Positions 32,896-42,231 are shown, numbered from the stretch's first letter. The stretch is DNA of 64,000 nt from Natrinema saccharevitans (GCF_001953745.1 NZ_LWLN01000001.1:186001-250000), one strand, 5' to 3'. Program-made: numbers and translations. The notes: generated by a model from the letters alone, not told the origin.

Positions 32896-35800
32896 ATGTC
32901 ACAGCCACATATGGAGTCATCCACCGAGCGTTCGCAGGGGCTCGCCGACCCCGCGGACGCGCGGTCGAACTGCGGTGTCGGTGTCGTTATGGATCTCGAC
33001 GGGGATGGGGGCCACGACATCGTCGCCGACGGACTCGAACTGCTCGAAAACCTCGAACACCGCGGGACGACCGGCGCGGAGAAAGACACCGGCGACGGAG
33101 CCGGTATCATGCTTCAGACGCCGGATCCGTTCTTCGAGAGCGTTCTCGAGACCGATCTCCCCGAAACCTACGCCGTCGGCTCGCTCTTTCTGCCACAGGA
33201 CGATCGGGCACGCGAGCAACTCCGCGATCTCACCGCCGACACCTTCGACACCTACGATCTCGAGGTCCTCGAGTGGCGCGACGTGCCGACGAACAACGAC
33301 GGCCTCGGACAGACCGCCGTCGACTCGGAACCCGACGTCCATCAGGTCGTCGTCGCGCCCGAGGACGATATCTCCGGCGACGACTTCGACCGCCGACTGT
33401 ACGTGGCTCGACGCGCGCTGGAAAACGCCGTCGAGGACGCCGACGTCGAGAACAAAGATCGGTTCTACGTCGTCTCTCTCGACTCCAAGACCGTCGTCTA
33501 CAAGGGACTGCTGAAGGGCGTTCAGGTCCCCGCGTACTACCCCGATCTCACCGATGAGCGCATGGAATCGACGTTCGTAATGGTCCACGAGCGGTTCTCG
33601 ACGAACACGCTCGGCGCGTGGCACCTCGCCCATCCGTACCGCAACATCATCCACAACGGCGAGTTCAACACCATTCAGGGCAACATCAACTGGATGCGGG
33701 CCCGCGAGACCGACATCGAGAGCGACGTTCTGGAGGACCTCGAGGCCGTCAAGCCGATCATCGACGACCCCGACCAATCGGACACGGCGAGCGTCGACAA
33801 CGCCCTCGAGTTGCTGATGCAGGGCGGCCGGGACCTCGCACACGCCCTGCGGATGCTCGTCCCCGAGGCCTGGCGCGGTCGTGGCGCGAAGCGCCACGGG
33901 CAGCAAACTTCTGACGAAGTTTGCGACGGCGACGACGCGATGGACGCCGACCGGAAGGACTGGTACGACTTCCACGCGTCGCTGGTCGAGCCGTGGGACG
34001 GCCCCGCGCTCGTGGCGGCGACCGACGGCGAACGCGTCGGCGCGGTGCTGGACCGTAACGGACTGCGCCCGTGCCGGTACGACGTCACGACCGACAACCG
34101 GCTCATCATGGCCAGCGAGGCCGGCGCGCTCGAGACCGAGCCAGCGGAGATCGAAGAACGTGGCCGCCTCAAGCCCGGCCAGCTCTTCCTCGCCGACCCC
34201 GAGGAGGGCCGGGTCATCCCCGACGAGGAAGTCTTCGACGACCTCACCGACGACCGCTACGGCGAGTGGATCGCACAGGAGCAGGTCCATCTGGACGACA
34301 TCCGGGCCACGAACGACCGCTCGCCGCAGACGGAGATTCCGGCGCTGCGCGACCAACAGGCCGCGTTCGGCTACACGCACGACGAACTCGAGAACCTGAT
34401 CGAGCCGATGACCCAGAAGGGGAAAGACCCCGTCGGCTCGATGGGCGACGACACGCCGCTGTCGGTGCTGACCGAGTTCAACCGACCGCTGTTTTCCTAC
34501 TTCAAACAGCTGTTCGCACAGGTCACGAACCCGCCGCTTGACTACATCCGCGAGGAACTGGTCACCTCGATGGAGTCGCGGCTGGGCTTCCAGCGCAACC
34601 TGTTAGACGAGTCGCCCGAACACGCCCGCCAGCTCGTGCTGGACTCGCCGATCCTGACCGACGCCGAACTCGAGTCGGTCCGCGACTGTTCGGCCAACGG
34701 GATCACGACCGCGACGATCGACATCACCTACGAGCCCGAGAGCGACGACCCCGGCGCGGACCTCGAGGCCGCGATCGAGCGCGTCCGCGAGGACGTCGTC
34801 GACGCGATCGAGGACGGCGGCCACGACGTCATCGTCCTCTCGGACCGGAACGTCGACGAGGACCGGGTCGCGATCCCGAGCCTGCTGGCGACCGGCGGCG
34901 TCCACCACCACCTCGTGCGCAACGGCCTGCGAAACCACGTGGGCCTCGTCGTCGAGTCGGCCGACCCGCGGACCGTCCACCACTTCGCGACTCTCGTGGG
35001 GTACGGCGCCGGCGCGGTCAACCCGTACCTGGCCTACCAGACCATCGAGGACATCACCGCCGGCCCCGACGGCGCCGACACCGAGGTCGCCATCGACGCC
35101 TATATCAACGCCGTCGAGGACGGCCTCCTGAAGATCATGGCCAAGATGGGAATCTCGACCGTCGAGAGCTATCAGGGCGCCCAGATCTTCGAGGCCGTCG
35201 GCCTCGATTCGGACCTCGTGGCCGAGTACTTCGAGGGCACCGAGAACCGCACCGAGGGGATCGGCCTCGCCGAGATCGAGGAGGACCTCCGCGAGCGCCA
35301 CGCGACCGCTTTCGGCGACGGCGAGGAACCGGACCTCGACCGCCACGGCGAGTTCGAACACCGCTCGGGCGGCATCCACCACCAGTGGAACCCCGACACC
35401 GTCGGCGCGCTCCAGCAGGCCGTCCGCTCGAACGACTACGAGCGCTACCAGGAGTTCGCTGAACAGATCAACGACCAGCAACAGAACCTCCAGACCTTGC
35501 GTGGCCTGCTCGAGTTCGACTCCGATCGCGATCCGATCCCGATCGAGGACGTCGAGCCGATCACGGACATCGTCCAGCGGTTCTCGACCGCCGCGATGTC
35601 GCTGGGTTCGCTCTCGCCGGAGGCCCACGAGAACAACTCGATCGCGATGAACCGGCTCGGCGCCAAGAGCAACTCGGGCGAGGGGGGCGAACCGCCGGAG
35701 CGGTTCAACACCGAACGCGAGTGTAACGTCAAGCAGGTCGCTTCCGGCCGGTTCGGCGTCACCTCGACGTACCTCTCGAACGCCGACGAACTGCAGATCA

Positions 35801-37503
35801 AGATGGCCCAGGGTTCCAAGCCCGGCGAAGGCGGCCACCTCCCCGGCTCGAAAGTCAACGAGATGATCGCCCACGTCCGCAAGTCCACGCCCGGCGTCGG
35901 GCTGATCTCGCCGCCGCCGCTGCACGACATCTACTCGATCGAGGACTTGAAGCAGCTGATCTTCGACCTGAAGGCGGCCAACGAGGACGCCGATATCAAC
36001 GTCAAGCTCGTCTCCGAAGCGGGGATCGGCACCGTCGCCGCCGGCGTCGCGAAGGCCAACGCCGACGTGGTCCACATTTCCGGCCACGACGGCGGGACCG
36101 GTGCCTCGCCCAAGACGTCGATCAAGAGCGCCGGCCTCCCGTGGGAACTCGGTCTCGCGGAAGCCAACCAGATGCTCTGTCGGACCGGCCTCCGCGACCG
36201 CATCCGCGTCTCCGCCGACGGCGGGATGAAGACCGGGCGCGACGTCGCCGTCGCCGCCCTGCTGGGTGCCGAGGAGTACATCTTCGGGACCGCCTCGCTG
36301 GTCACCGGCGGCTGCGTCATGGCCCGGCAGTGTCACAAGAACACCTGCCCGGTCGGCGTCGCCACCCAGCGCGAGGACCTGCGCAAGCGGTTCCCCGGCG
36401 AGCCCGAACACGTCATCAACTACATGACTTTCATCGCGCAGGAACTGCGCGAGATCATGGCCGAACTCGGCTACGAGACCATAGACGAGATGATCGGCCA
36501 GGTCGACGCCCTGGCGCAGCGCGACGACGTCGACCACCCGAAGGCCCGCAACGTCGACCTCTCGGAAGTGCTGGCCGACCCCGGCAGCGAGGTCCGACGC
36601 AAGATCCGCGAGCAGGACCACGAACTCGAGGACCAGCTCGATCGCGACCTCATCGAAGCCGCGGCAGACGCCATCGAAGACCAAGAGCCGGTTGCCCTCG
36701 AGACCGAGGTCACGAACGTCGACCGCACCGTCGGCGCGATGCTCTCCAACCGAATCACGGACCGCTACGGCGAGCCCGGCCTCCCCGAGGACACCATCAC
36801 CGTCGACGTGGAGGGGACCGCCGGCCAGAGCTTCGGCGCGTTCCTGGCCAGCGGCGTCTCGATACACCTCGATGGCAGCGCCAACGACTACGTCGGCAAG
36901 GGCCTCTCCGGCGGCAAGCTCACGATCCGGACGCCCGAGTCCGCCGCCTACGACCCGACCGAGAACGTCTCGATCGGCAACGTCGCGCTCTACGGCGCGA
37001 CCGACGGCCAGCTGTACGTCAACGGCGTCGCCGGCGAGCGCTTCGCGGTGCGCAACTCCGGTGCCAAGGCCGTCGTCGAGGGCGTCGGCGACCACGGCTG
37101 TGAGTACATGACCGGCGGCGTCGTCGCCGTGCTGGGCGAGACGGGCACCAACTTCGCGGCCGGGATGTCCGGCGGCGTCGCCTACGTCTACGACCCCGAC
37201 GAGGAGTTCGCGGCCAAGGCCAACACCGGCATGGTCTCGCTCCACGACGACCTCGAGGAGAAAGACGAGCGGATGCTGCGCCGCCTCGTCGAGAACCACG
37301 TCGCCTACACCGGCTCCGAGCGGGGCGAACTCCTGCTCGCAAACTGGGAGCGCGCGCTCGAGGCCTTCGTGAAGGTCATGCCCGAGGCCTACTACGAGGC
37401 GATCACCGAGCAGGGCAGCGACGACGTCCGCAACGAACTGCCCGGCGAACCCGAGGCCGCGGCCGAAGCCGAATCGGCCAACTTCGCCGCGAGCGACGAC
37501 TGA
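32896..37503 (+). CDS. gltB: Glutamate synthase large subunit (GOGAT)
   Basis: GltB makes two glutamates from glutamine and 2-oxoglutarate, the main ammonia assimilation route with glutamine synthetase. The 1535-residue protein has the class II amidotransferase Cys26 (after ADARSN), then GLRPCRYDVTTDN, a central domain, and the FMN-binding synthase domain (SKPGEGGHLPGSKV, GHDGGTGASP). The 3Fe-4S motif MARQCHKNTCPVG follows, then the C-terminal GXGXG beta-helix (GKGLSGGKLTIRTP, YMTGGVVAVLGETG). The ATG at 32896 is chosen from the TATA box. At residues about 329-345 the family reading appears interrupted by about 17 extra residues encoded by a double hairpin. No gltD follows, so a ferredoxin- or separate electron donor is implied. 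Confidence 0.94.
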   Translation: MSQPHMESSTERSQGLADPADARSNCGVGVVMDLDGDGGHDIVADGLELLENLEHRGTTGAEKDTGDGAGIMLQTPDPFFESVLETDLPETYAVGSLFLPQDDRAREQLRDLTADTFDTYDLEVLEWRDVPTNNDGLGQTAVDSEPDVHQVVVAPEDDISGDDFDRRLYVARRALENAVEDADVENKDRFYVVSLDSKTVVYKGLLKGVQVPAYYPDLTDERMESTFVMVHERFSTNTLGAWHLAHPYRNIIHNGEFNTIQGNINWMRARETDIESDVLEDLEAVKPIIDDPDQSDTASVDNALELLMQGGRDLAHALRMLVPEAWRGRGAKRHGQQTSDEVCDGDDAMDADRKDWYDFHASLVEPWDGPALVAATDGERVGAVLDRNGLRPCRYDVTTDNRLIMASEAGALETEPAEIEERGRLKPGQLFLADPEEGRVIPDEEVFDDLTDDRYGEWIAQEQVHLDDIRATNDRSPQTEIPALRDQQAAFGYTHDELENLIEPMTQKGKDPVGSMGDDTPLSVLTEFNRPLFSYFKQLFAQVTNPPLDYIREELVTSMESRLGFQRNLLDESPEHARQLVLDSPILTDAELESVRDCSANGITTATIDITYEPESDDPGADLEAAIERVREDVVDAIEDGGHDVIVLSDRNVDEDRVAIPSLLATGGVHHHLVRNGLRNHVGLVVESADPRTVHHFATLVGYGAGAVNPYLAYQTIEDITAGPDGADTEVAIDAYINAVEDGLLKIMAKMGISTVESYQGAQIFEAVGLDSDLVAEYFEGTENRTEGIGLAEIEEDLRERHATAFGDGEEPDLDRHGEFEHRSGGIHHQWNPDTVGALQQAVRSNDYERYQEFAEQINDQQQNLQTLRGLLEFDSDRDPIPIEDVEPITDIVQRFSTAAMSLGSLSPEAHENNSIAMNRLGAKSNSGEGGEPPERFNTERECNVKQVASGRFGVTSTYLSNADELQIKMAQGSKPGEGGHLPGSKVNEMIAHVRKSTPGVGLISPPPLHDIYSIEDLKQLIFDLKAANEDADINVKLVSEAGIGTVAAGVAKANADVVHISGHDGGTGASPKTSIKSAGLPWELGLAEANQMLCRTGLRDRIRVSADGGMKTGRDVAVAALLGAEEYIFGTASLVTGGCVMARQCHKNTCPVGVATQREDLRKRFPGEPEHVINYMTFIAQELREIMAELGYETIDEMIGQVDALAQRDDVDHPKARNVDLSEVLADPGSEVRRKIREQDHELEDQLDRDLIEAAADAIEDQEPVALETEVTNVDRTVGAMLSNRITDRYGEPGLPEDTITVDVEGTAGQSFGAFLASGVSIHLDGSANDYVGKGLSGGKLTIRTPESAAYDPTENVSIGNVALYGATDGQLYVNGVAGERFAVRNSGAKAVVEGVGDHGCEYMTGGVVAVLGETGTNFAAGMSGGVAYVYDPDEEFAAKANTGMVSLHDDLEEKDERMLRRLVENHVAYTGSERGELLLANWERALEAFVKVMPEAYYEAITEQGSDDVRNELPGEPEAAAEAESANFAASDD
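33879..33924 (+). repeat. In-frame double hairpin inside gltB
   Basis: Hairpin 1: GTGGCGC (33881-33887), GAA loop, GCGCCAC (33891-33897). Hairpin 2: GCAAACTTC (33903-33911), TGAC loop, GAAGTTTGC (33916-33924). All arms pair perfectly. It encodes a basic, Gln-rich patch in an otherwise conserved GltB stretch, between AWRG and DDAMDADRKDW, and keeps the frame. Confidence 0.8.
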
Positions 37504-37564
37504 TTCCGCCGGCGCGTTTCTCTTCGGTTCGCACTGGCCGACACGTCCCGTCGCCGGCGCTCGA

Positions 37565-38215
37565 TCACTCCGTCAGCCGCGCGTGGAAATACGGGAACCG
37601 GGCCTCTTCCTCGTCGGCCAACGCGTCCCTGAACTCTCCCGTCGCGACCAGTTCGAACCCGGCCGATTCGAGCTGCTCACGCGTCGCTTCCGCCCCGGCC
37701 ATGTGCCACTGCATCTCGGTGCCGGTCTCGAGCCAGTCCGGGTTCGACCCGGCCCACTCGGTCCACCCTTCGGTGAGGAGGAGCTGCCCGCCCGGTCGAA
37801 GGACGCGGGCGAACGCCTCGATCGCCGTCGAGTGGTCGTCGATCGGGACGTGAATCAGCGAGTACAGTGCGGTGACGGCATCGAACGTGGCCGCGGCGAA
37901 CGGGAGCCGCGTCATCTCACCCTGACACAGCGTCGCGTCGGGAACGAGCCGCGTCGCCGTCTCGAGTTGCCCCCGCGAGAGGTCGAGGCCGACGGCCAGG
38001 TCCGGAGCGACCCCGTTCGACGGGTCGAGGGCGTACTCGAGCGCCGGGATTCCGTGCCCGCAGCCGGCGTCGAGGAGGCGACACCCGTCCGGCACCGAAT
38101 CGAACAGCGCCGCGAGCGCTGCCGACTCGGCCTCGTCGTGCGTCGCGACTCGCTCGTTCGCGTACGTCGACGTGATTTCGTCGTACGCACGGCGGACGGC
38201 TTCCCTGTCGACCAT
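37565..38215 (-). CDS. Class I SAM-dependent methyltransferase
   Basis: The 216-residue protein has the SAM-binding motif I LLDAGCGHGIPALEYA (about residues 47-62), acidic motif II VGLDLSRGQLETA, and the TFDAVTALYSLIHVP motif IV region, then VLRPGGQLLLTEGW. It lacks an additional target domain, so the substrate (small molecule, lipid or tRNA) is not predictable. It lies between gltB (convergent) and the AhpD-like gene, with no clear operon partner. The N-terminus YDEITSTYANER is typical of UbiE-like methyltransferases. Confidence 0.88.
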   Translation of the reverse strand: MVDREAVRRAYDEITSTYANERVATHDEAESAALAALFDSVPDGCRLLDAGCGHGIPALEYALDPSNGVAPDLAVGLDLSRGQLETATRLVPDATLCQGEMTRLPFAAATFDAVTALYSLIHVPIDDHSTAIEAFARVLRPGGQLLLTEGWTEWAGSNPDWLETGTEMQWHMAGAEATREQLESAGFELVATGEFRDALADEEEARFPYFHARLTE

Positions 38216-38263
38216 AGCCGTCCGTCTCGTGGACGCGATAAGTGCCTTTGGTTGCCGTGCGGT

Positions 38264-38878
38264 TCACTCCCGCCCGAGCGTGTGGAACTCGTCGTTGGGC
38301 CGCATCTCGGCGAAGGTCGCCATGCGATTGCTCATGTTGTAGTAGGCCGTGACGGCCGCGATGTCCCAGATCGCCTCCTCGCTGAAGCCGGCCTCGCGCA
38401 GCGCCTCGAGGTCGGCGGGCTCGATCGCGTCCGGCCGTTCGGTGAGTTTGACGGCCACGTCGAGCATCGTCCGGTGGGCGTCGCTGATGTCGGCGCTCCG
38501 GTAGTTCGCGATCAGCTGGTCGGCCAGCGTCGGATCGTCGGCGTAGATTCGGACGAGCGCGCCGTGGGCGACGTTGCAGTAGTAGCAGTGGTTGACGCCG
38601 GAGACGGCGACGACGATCATCTCGACCTCCTCGCGCTCTAAGGCGGAGTCCTCGACGAGCGCGTCGTGATACTGGAAAAACGCCCGGAAGTGCGAGGGTT
38701 TGTACGCAAACGCCGAGAATACGTTCGGCGTGAACCCGGACCGTTCGGTTTCTTCTTCGATTCGTTCCTGGAGATCCGACGGCAGTTCTTCGAACTCCGG
38801 AACGGGAAAGCGGGACATCGCGTCGTCGTCGAGTTCCGGCGTCGGTTGGGACGTCGAGTCGGCGTCTGAATTGGCCAT
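38264..38878 (-). CDS. Peroxidase-related protein of the AhpD/carboxymuconolactone decarboxylase family
   Basis: The 204-residue helical protein has the AhpD active-site motif NHCYYCNVAHGALVR (CxxC followed by His, about residues 100-114), used to reduce peroxides with thiol relay, and LEREEVEMIVVAVSG ahead of it. It belongs to the uncharacterised peroxidase-related subgroup. The start at 38878 gives a Ser/Asp/Thr-rich N-terminal tail of about 20 residues; the frame has 9 more open codons upstream. Electron donor partners are not nearby. The methyltransferase gene lies 49 bases downstream on the same strand. Confidence 0.88.
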   Translation of the reverse strand: MANSDADSTSQPTPELDDDAMSRFPVPEFEELPSDLQERIEEETERSGFTPNVFSAFAYKPSHFRAFFQYHDALVEDSALEREEVEMIVVAVSGVNHCYYCNVAHGALVRIYADDPTLADQLIANYRSADISDAHRTMLDVAVKLTERPDAIEPADLEALREAGFSEEAIWDIAAVTAYYNMSNRMATFAEMRPNDEFHTLGRE

Positions 38879-38928
38879 AGCTACCGGTTCACAATCTAGC
38901 CTCAAGAACGCATCGGCGATTGCACGCG

Positions 38929-39417
38929 CTACTCGTCGACGACGCCGCCCGCGTCGACCGCGGCGGTTCGAATCGCTGTCGTGTCAGTGGCCGCGAGGAG
39001 ATGCGCCGGACAGTCACAGTCCGACGCGCCGACCCCCTCGACCGGCTCGCCCGGCAACGCGGTCGCCAGTTCACACTCCCGATCGGCGTCGGGGAACGTG
39101 ATCGCGGTCTCGAGCCGGGTCGCTGGATGACCGAGCAGATAATCGACGTGCCAGTGGCGCGTCTCCCGGTCGCCGGCGGCCAGTTCGCGGTGGCGGTCTC
39201 GCGAGCGAAGCGAGTGAGACCTCGTCGGTGCTTTGCTCCGACGGCGATCGACCCGGCTGAAGCCGCCGGGGCCGAACGCCGAGCCGACGTAGGCGTACGC
39301 CCCCGCTTCGAACGCCAGGTCGCCCAGCGCACCGACCTCGATGGTCGCGGCTCGCGTCGCCTCGATCACGAGAACGTACGTCCCGTCCGTGGCAGCCCCT
39401 CGGGACGGGAGCGGCAA
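38929..39417 (-). CDS. DUF123/GIY-YIG-like protein with an in-frame double-hairpin insertion
   Basis: The 162-residue protein has the DUF123 (GIY-YIG nuclease-related) pattern: GTYVLVIEATRAATIEVGAL, GAYAYVGSAFGPGGFSR, then after an insertion RHWHVDYLLGHPATRLE, and C-terminal GASDCDCPAHL. The segment RRRSKAPTRSHSLRSRD (about residues 57-72) is absent from the family as I know it and is encoded by a double hairpin at 39196-39243. The start is a TTG at 39417, because no ATG or GTG is available in frame. Related proteins are linked to DNA repair or tRNA handling, but the function is not established. Confidence 0.75.
   Translation of the reverse strand: MPLPSRGAATDGTYVLVIEATRAATIEVGALGDLAFEAGAYAYVGSAFGPGGFSRVDRRRSKAPTRSHSLRSRDRHRELAAGDRETRHWHVDYLLGHPATRLETAITFPDADRECELATALPGEPVEGVGASDCDCPAHLLAATDTTAIRTAAVDAGGVVDE
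39196..39243 (-). repeat. In-frame double hairpin inside the DUF123 gene
   Basis: Hairpin 1 pairs 39196-39206 with 39210-39220 around GAA, with a tandem G-A mismatch. Hairpin 2 pairs 39223-39231 with 39235-39243 around TTT, with one T-T mismatch. On the coding strand the insert is flanked by near-identical GATCGCC and GACCGCC, which could be a target duplication. Confidence 0.72.
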
Positions 39418-39465
39418 AAACGGGGGTGATGTCGGCCCGCGGGATTCCGCGTGGCGAGTCGCGTC

Positions 39466-40611
39466 TCAGCGCGACCGATCCTCGGTTCGGCCGTGGTCCT
39501 CGTCGGCGGTCGGATCGCCCTCGTTGACGTGCCGGCGGTTGCTCGTGTCGTCGTCCCGTCGCTGGGCCTCCGCGTCGCTCGAGCCCCGAGACTCGCGAGA
39601 GTCGGTCCAGTCACCCGACTCGGCGCGGCGTCCCCGCTGGCGGTACTCGAGGCCGCCGCCGGATTGCTGCTCGCGGTTCATGCGGCCGCCGGAGGTATCG
39701 CGTTCCCCGCCGCGGTCGAACTGCTGGGCGTCGCCGTAGTCCCGTTGCGAGCGGTCCGTCTCCTGCGAGCCGCGATCCCGCTGCCGTCCGCGCTCGTAGC
39801 CCGCGCTTCGCTGGTGGCGACGGGGCTCGGGCTGACCCCGCTGGTACTGACTGCCGTGTTGCTCGCCGGTCCACCGGGACTGGCTCCCCTGGTCCTCGCC
39901 CCGGATGCCGCTTTGCTGCCCGCGATGCTGTCGGTTCTGCCCGCCTCGGTCGGACGTCGCACCGGTCCGGGTCTCGCGGTCCTCGTGCCAGCGCTGTTGG
40001 GCTCCCTGCCGGTCGTCCTCGCGTCGCGTCTCCCCCCGACGCTGTTGGGTCCGATCCTCCGTCCGGTGGCCCCGTTCCACGGGGCCGCGCTGGCCGCCCT
40101 GCTCGTGTCGATCCTGCTCGCCGGGCTGTCGACGCTGCTGACCCTGTTCGTGTCGTCCACGCGTCCCGCCCCGCCGTTGGTCCTGCCCGCGTTGGCCGCC
40201 GCGGTGGCTCTCGTGTCGGGCCTCGCCGCCGTACTCGAGGGCCGCTTCCTGCATCGCGTTCGTTTCGAAGCCACTGCGTTGCCCGTGACCGCTCCCCTGG
40301 CCGGTTCCACCCCGTCGCCGGCCGGACTGTCGGCCCTGCTGGCCGGCGCTCTGGCTGCGCTCGCGATGCGGGCCCGACTCCTGGCTCTGCTGGCGGTCGG
40401 GCTGACGGCCTTCGGCCCGGCGCTGTTCCCGCCCGCGGTCGGGCCCCTGCGCCTCCCGATCGTCGCTCCCGCCGCGGCTGAAGAGGCCGTGGAGCCAGCC
40501 GCGATCGGCGCCCTCGCGGTCCCGGTCGCCGCCTCGGTCCCGCGTGCCGCGTCCGCGCTCGGTCGATCGCTCGGTACGCCGCCGGTCTCGGTCCCGGTTT
40601 CGATCGGTCAT
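39466..40611 (-). CDS. Arg/Gln/Gly-rich disordered protein without lysine or cysteine
   Basis: The 381-residue protein starts MTDRNRDRDRRRTERSTER and stays low-complexity to the end, with about 83 Arg by my count (22%) and many Gln, Gly, Asp, Glu and Ser. There is no Lys or Cys and only a short ordered-looking patch, RGWLHGLFSRGG (about residues 37-48). Imperfect repeats such as RHEQGQQR and RHEQGGQR occur around 150-180. Its basic character is exceptional in an acid-rich halophile proteome. RGG-like repeats suggest nucleic-acid binding or condensates; that is inference. An equally long hydrophobic frame lies antisense (39451-40632), but the TTG-free ATG start and GC-third codon pattern favour this strand. 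Confidence 0.6.
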   Translation of the reverse strand: MTDRNRDRDRRRTERSTERGRGTRDRGGDRDREGADRGWLHGLFSRGGSDDREAQGPDRGREQRRAEGRQPDRQQSQESGPHRERSQSAGQQGRQSGRRRGGTGQGSGHGQRSGFETNAMQEAALEYGGEARHESHRGGQRGQDQRRGGTRGRHEQGQQRRQPGEQDRHEQGGQRGPVERGHRTEDRTQQRRGETRREDDRQGAQQRWHEDRETRTGATSDRGGQNRQHRGQQSGIRGEDQGSQSRWTGEQHGSQYQRGQPEPRRHQRSAGYERGRQRDRGSQETDRSQRDYGDAQQFDRGGERDTSGGRMNREQQSGGGLEYRQRGRRAESGDWTDSRESRGSSDAEAQRRDDDTSNRRHVNEGDPTADEDHGRTEDRSR

Positions 40612-40844
40612 GATGTGGCTGTCGGTCGGTAGCGTCGTCTCTCACTGTCGCTTCGAGCGACGCGCCCGTCGCTGGTCGGTGTGTGACTGCGGCCGATCCT
40701 ATACTCAACGTCCGGATAAAGCCTGAGCGCGCCTTTGCGTGCAGCCAAAGCGGGGCCGGGCGGGACCACGCCCGGTCGGGAACGGCGACCGCGCGGTGGC
40801 TCGAGCGCCGCCCCGTCGTCGATACTGCACCCCATACCCGGCCG

Positions 40845-41849
40845 CTACCGGCGCTGGGTCGACGCGACGGGGCCGTTCCCGCGGTCGTAGACCTGTCGCG
40901 CGTCCGTGTTCGGACCGAACGCGAACAGCCCGCGGGCGGGCTCGTGGTCGTAGGTCACCCACTGGGGGAGAACCGCCGCCCCGGTTAGCTTTCGGACCGC
41001 GAGCCGTTTGAGCCGGGTCCCCGCCGCGTTCCCGTCGGTCAGCCGCAGGTCGACGATCCCGTCGAAGACGCGCTCGGGTTCCGGATGCTCCGCCTGTCCC
41101 GCCGTCGTCGCCGCGGCGACGATCGGGACGAAACGGGCCGTACAGACCGTCGATCGGACGTCTTTGAGAAAATCGTGGACGAGCCCGCCACCCGCCAGCG
41201 ACTCGAGTTCGTCCAGCGAGTCGATCGTCACCAGTCCCGTCTCGGACATCTCGAGGTCGTCGATCGCCCGGTGGATCCCGTTCGCTACCTCGCGGCGGTC
41301 GCTCGGATCGGCCACCTCGACGACCGCGTCGGCGGCGGCCTCGCCGAGAAAGGTCGCCCACTCGGTTCGCCCGGCGCGAAACTCGTCGCGGTCGTCGAGC
41401 CGACGGGTGAAACAGTCGACGATCCGCAGGCGGTCGGTCTCCAGCGCCGGCAGGACGTTCCAGCCGTTCTCGTAGAAGCGCTCGAGCGCCGCCGTCGGCG
41501 GGTTCGCGACCGAACAGACGACCGCGGGCTCGCCGCGCTCTAAGGCCCGCCAGACGAGTTCGGTCTCGAGTTCGGCCCGGCGGGTGCCCTCGTCGCCCGA
41601 CAGGAGTACCAACGAGTCGGCCGGAATCCCGTTCGGGACCAGCGAGTCCAGCGGCTCGACCCCGGTCACGACTCGCTTGTAGGCGTCGGGGTCGGGCATC
41701 GTCGAACCGTCGGCGGCGGCCTCGCGGCAGGCCGCCGAACAGTAGCGGCCGTCCTCGCCCGCCTCGGGCTCGCCGGGGATCGGATAGTGGCAGTGATCGC
41801 ACTCGAGGGGGTACTCCCGGGCGCGATCCGTCCAGAGCTGATCGGACAT
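40845..41849 (-). CDS. RecA-superfamily ATPase-like protein (KaiC/RAD55-like, HTR-like) with N-terminal zinc finger
   Basis: The 334-residue protein begins MSDQLWTDRAREYPLECDHC, with a zinc-finger-like site (CDHC at 17-20, then YCSAAC near 37-42). It continues with a RecA-type fold: GVEPLDSLVPNGIPADSLVLLSGDEGT (degenerate P-loop region), VVCSVANPPT and ETGLVTIDSLDELESLAGG (Walker B-like). The P-loop lacks the usual GKT/S, so ATP hydrolysis is doubtful. Such haloarchaeal proteins (HTR-like) are thought to be signalling or regulatory. The start at 41849 is chosen because ten upstream codons are not family-like. Repeat copy F lies beyond the start. Confidence 0.72.
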   Translation of the reverse strand: MSDQLWTDRAREYPLECDHCHYPIPGEPEAGEDGRYCSAACREAAADGSTMPDPDAYKRVVTGVEPLDSLVPNGIPADSLVLLSGDEGTRRAELETELVWRALERGEPAVVCSVANPPTAALERFYENGWNVLPALETDRLRIVDCFTRRLDDRDEFRAGRTEWATFLGEAAADAVVEVADPSDRREVANGIHRAIDDLEMSETGLVTIDSLDELESLAGGGLVHDFLKDVRSTVCTARFVPIVAAATTAGQAEHPEPERVFDGIVDLRLTDGNAAGTRLKRLAVRKLTGAAVLPQWVTYDHEPARGLFAFGPNTDARQVYDRGNGPVASTQRR

Positions 41850-41984
41850 ATCGACCCGCCCTACCACCGACGCCGGCAAAGAACCCGCCCCTGCAGGCGA
41901 CCGAGCCGATCGTCTCGGGACGGCGCTCGTTCGACGAGACAGCCAGTTCGGTCAGCGACTCTCTCTGGCCCGCTCAGTCGACCT

Positions 41985-42175
41985 GCGGTGGCGCGCGCTG
42001 TCGACTGCTCGAGCGACGGCGAGAGCAGTTGATGACACTGCGCGAGGGATGAGCGAACATGGTTCGAGAGAGCGAAGCTCTCTCGTCATCACGAAAGACG
42101 CGGAGCGTCTTTCGAACGAGAGTGAGCGAATCGGCTGGGGAGGACGTGGTAACCCCTATTAGCCACGATAGCAGA
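41985..42175 (+). repeat. Structured intergenic repeat, copy F
   Basis: The blocks GCGGTGGCGCGCGCTG, GCGCGAGGGATGAGCGA, GAATCGGCTGGGGAGG and GCCACGATAGCAG are intact. The variable stem pairs 42001-42010 (TCGACTGCTC) with 42023-42032 (GAGCAGTTGA), all ten pairs with one G-T. It contains the best-formed double hairpin in the window. It forms an inverted pair with copy G in the 41850-42503 gap between divergent genes; no gene is supported in this gap. Confidence 0.92.
42065..42114 (+). repeat. Double hairpin inside repeat copy F
   Basis: Hairpin 1: CGAGAGAGC (42065-42073), GAA loop, GCTCTCTCG. Hairpin 2: CGAAAGACGC (42092-42101), GGA loop, GCGTCTTTCG (42105-42114). All arms pair perfectly. This is the same plan as the hairpins inside gltB, the S9 peptidase and the DUF123 gene. 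Confidence 0.85.
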
Positions 42176-42231
42176 CGACTTCTTCGGCGCTTTCTCTCAA
42201 CGGATCGTTCGTGATTGCGTGACAACGAGCG

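Noticed and set aside
34603-37299. 898-codon minus-strand frame opposite gltB
   Set aside because: It mirrors the synthase domains of gltB and has no recognisable domain.
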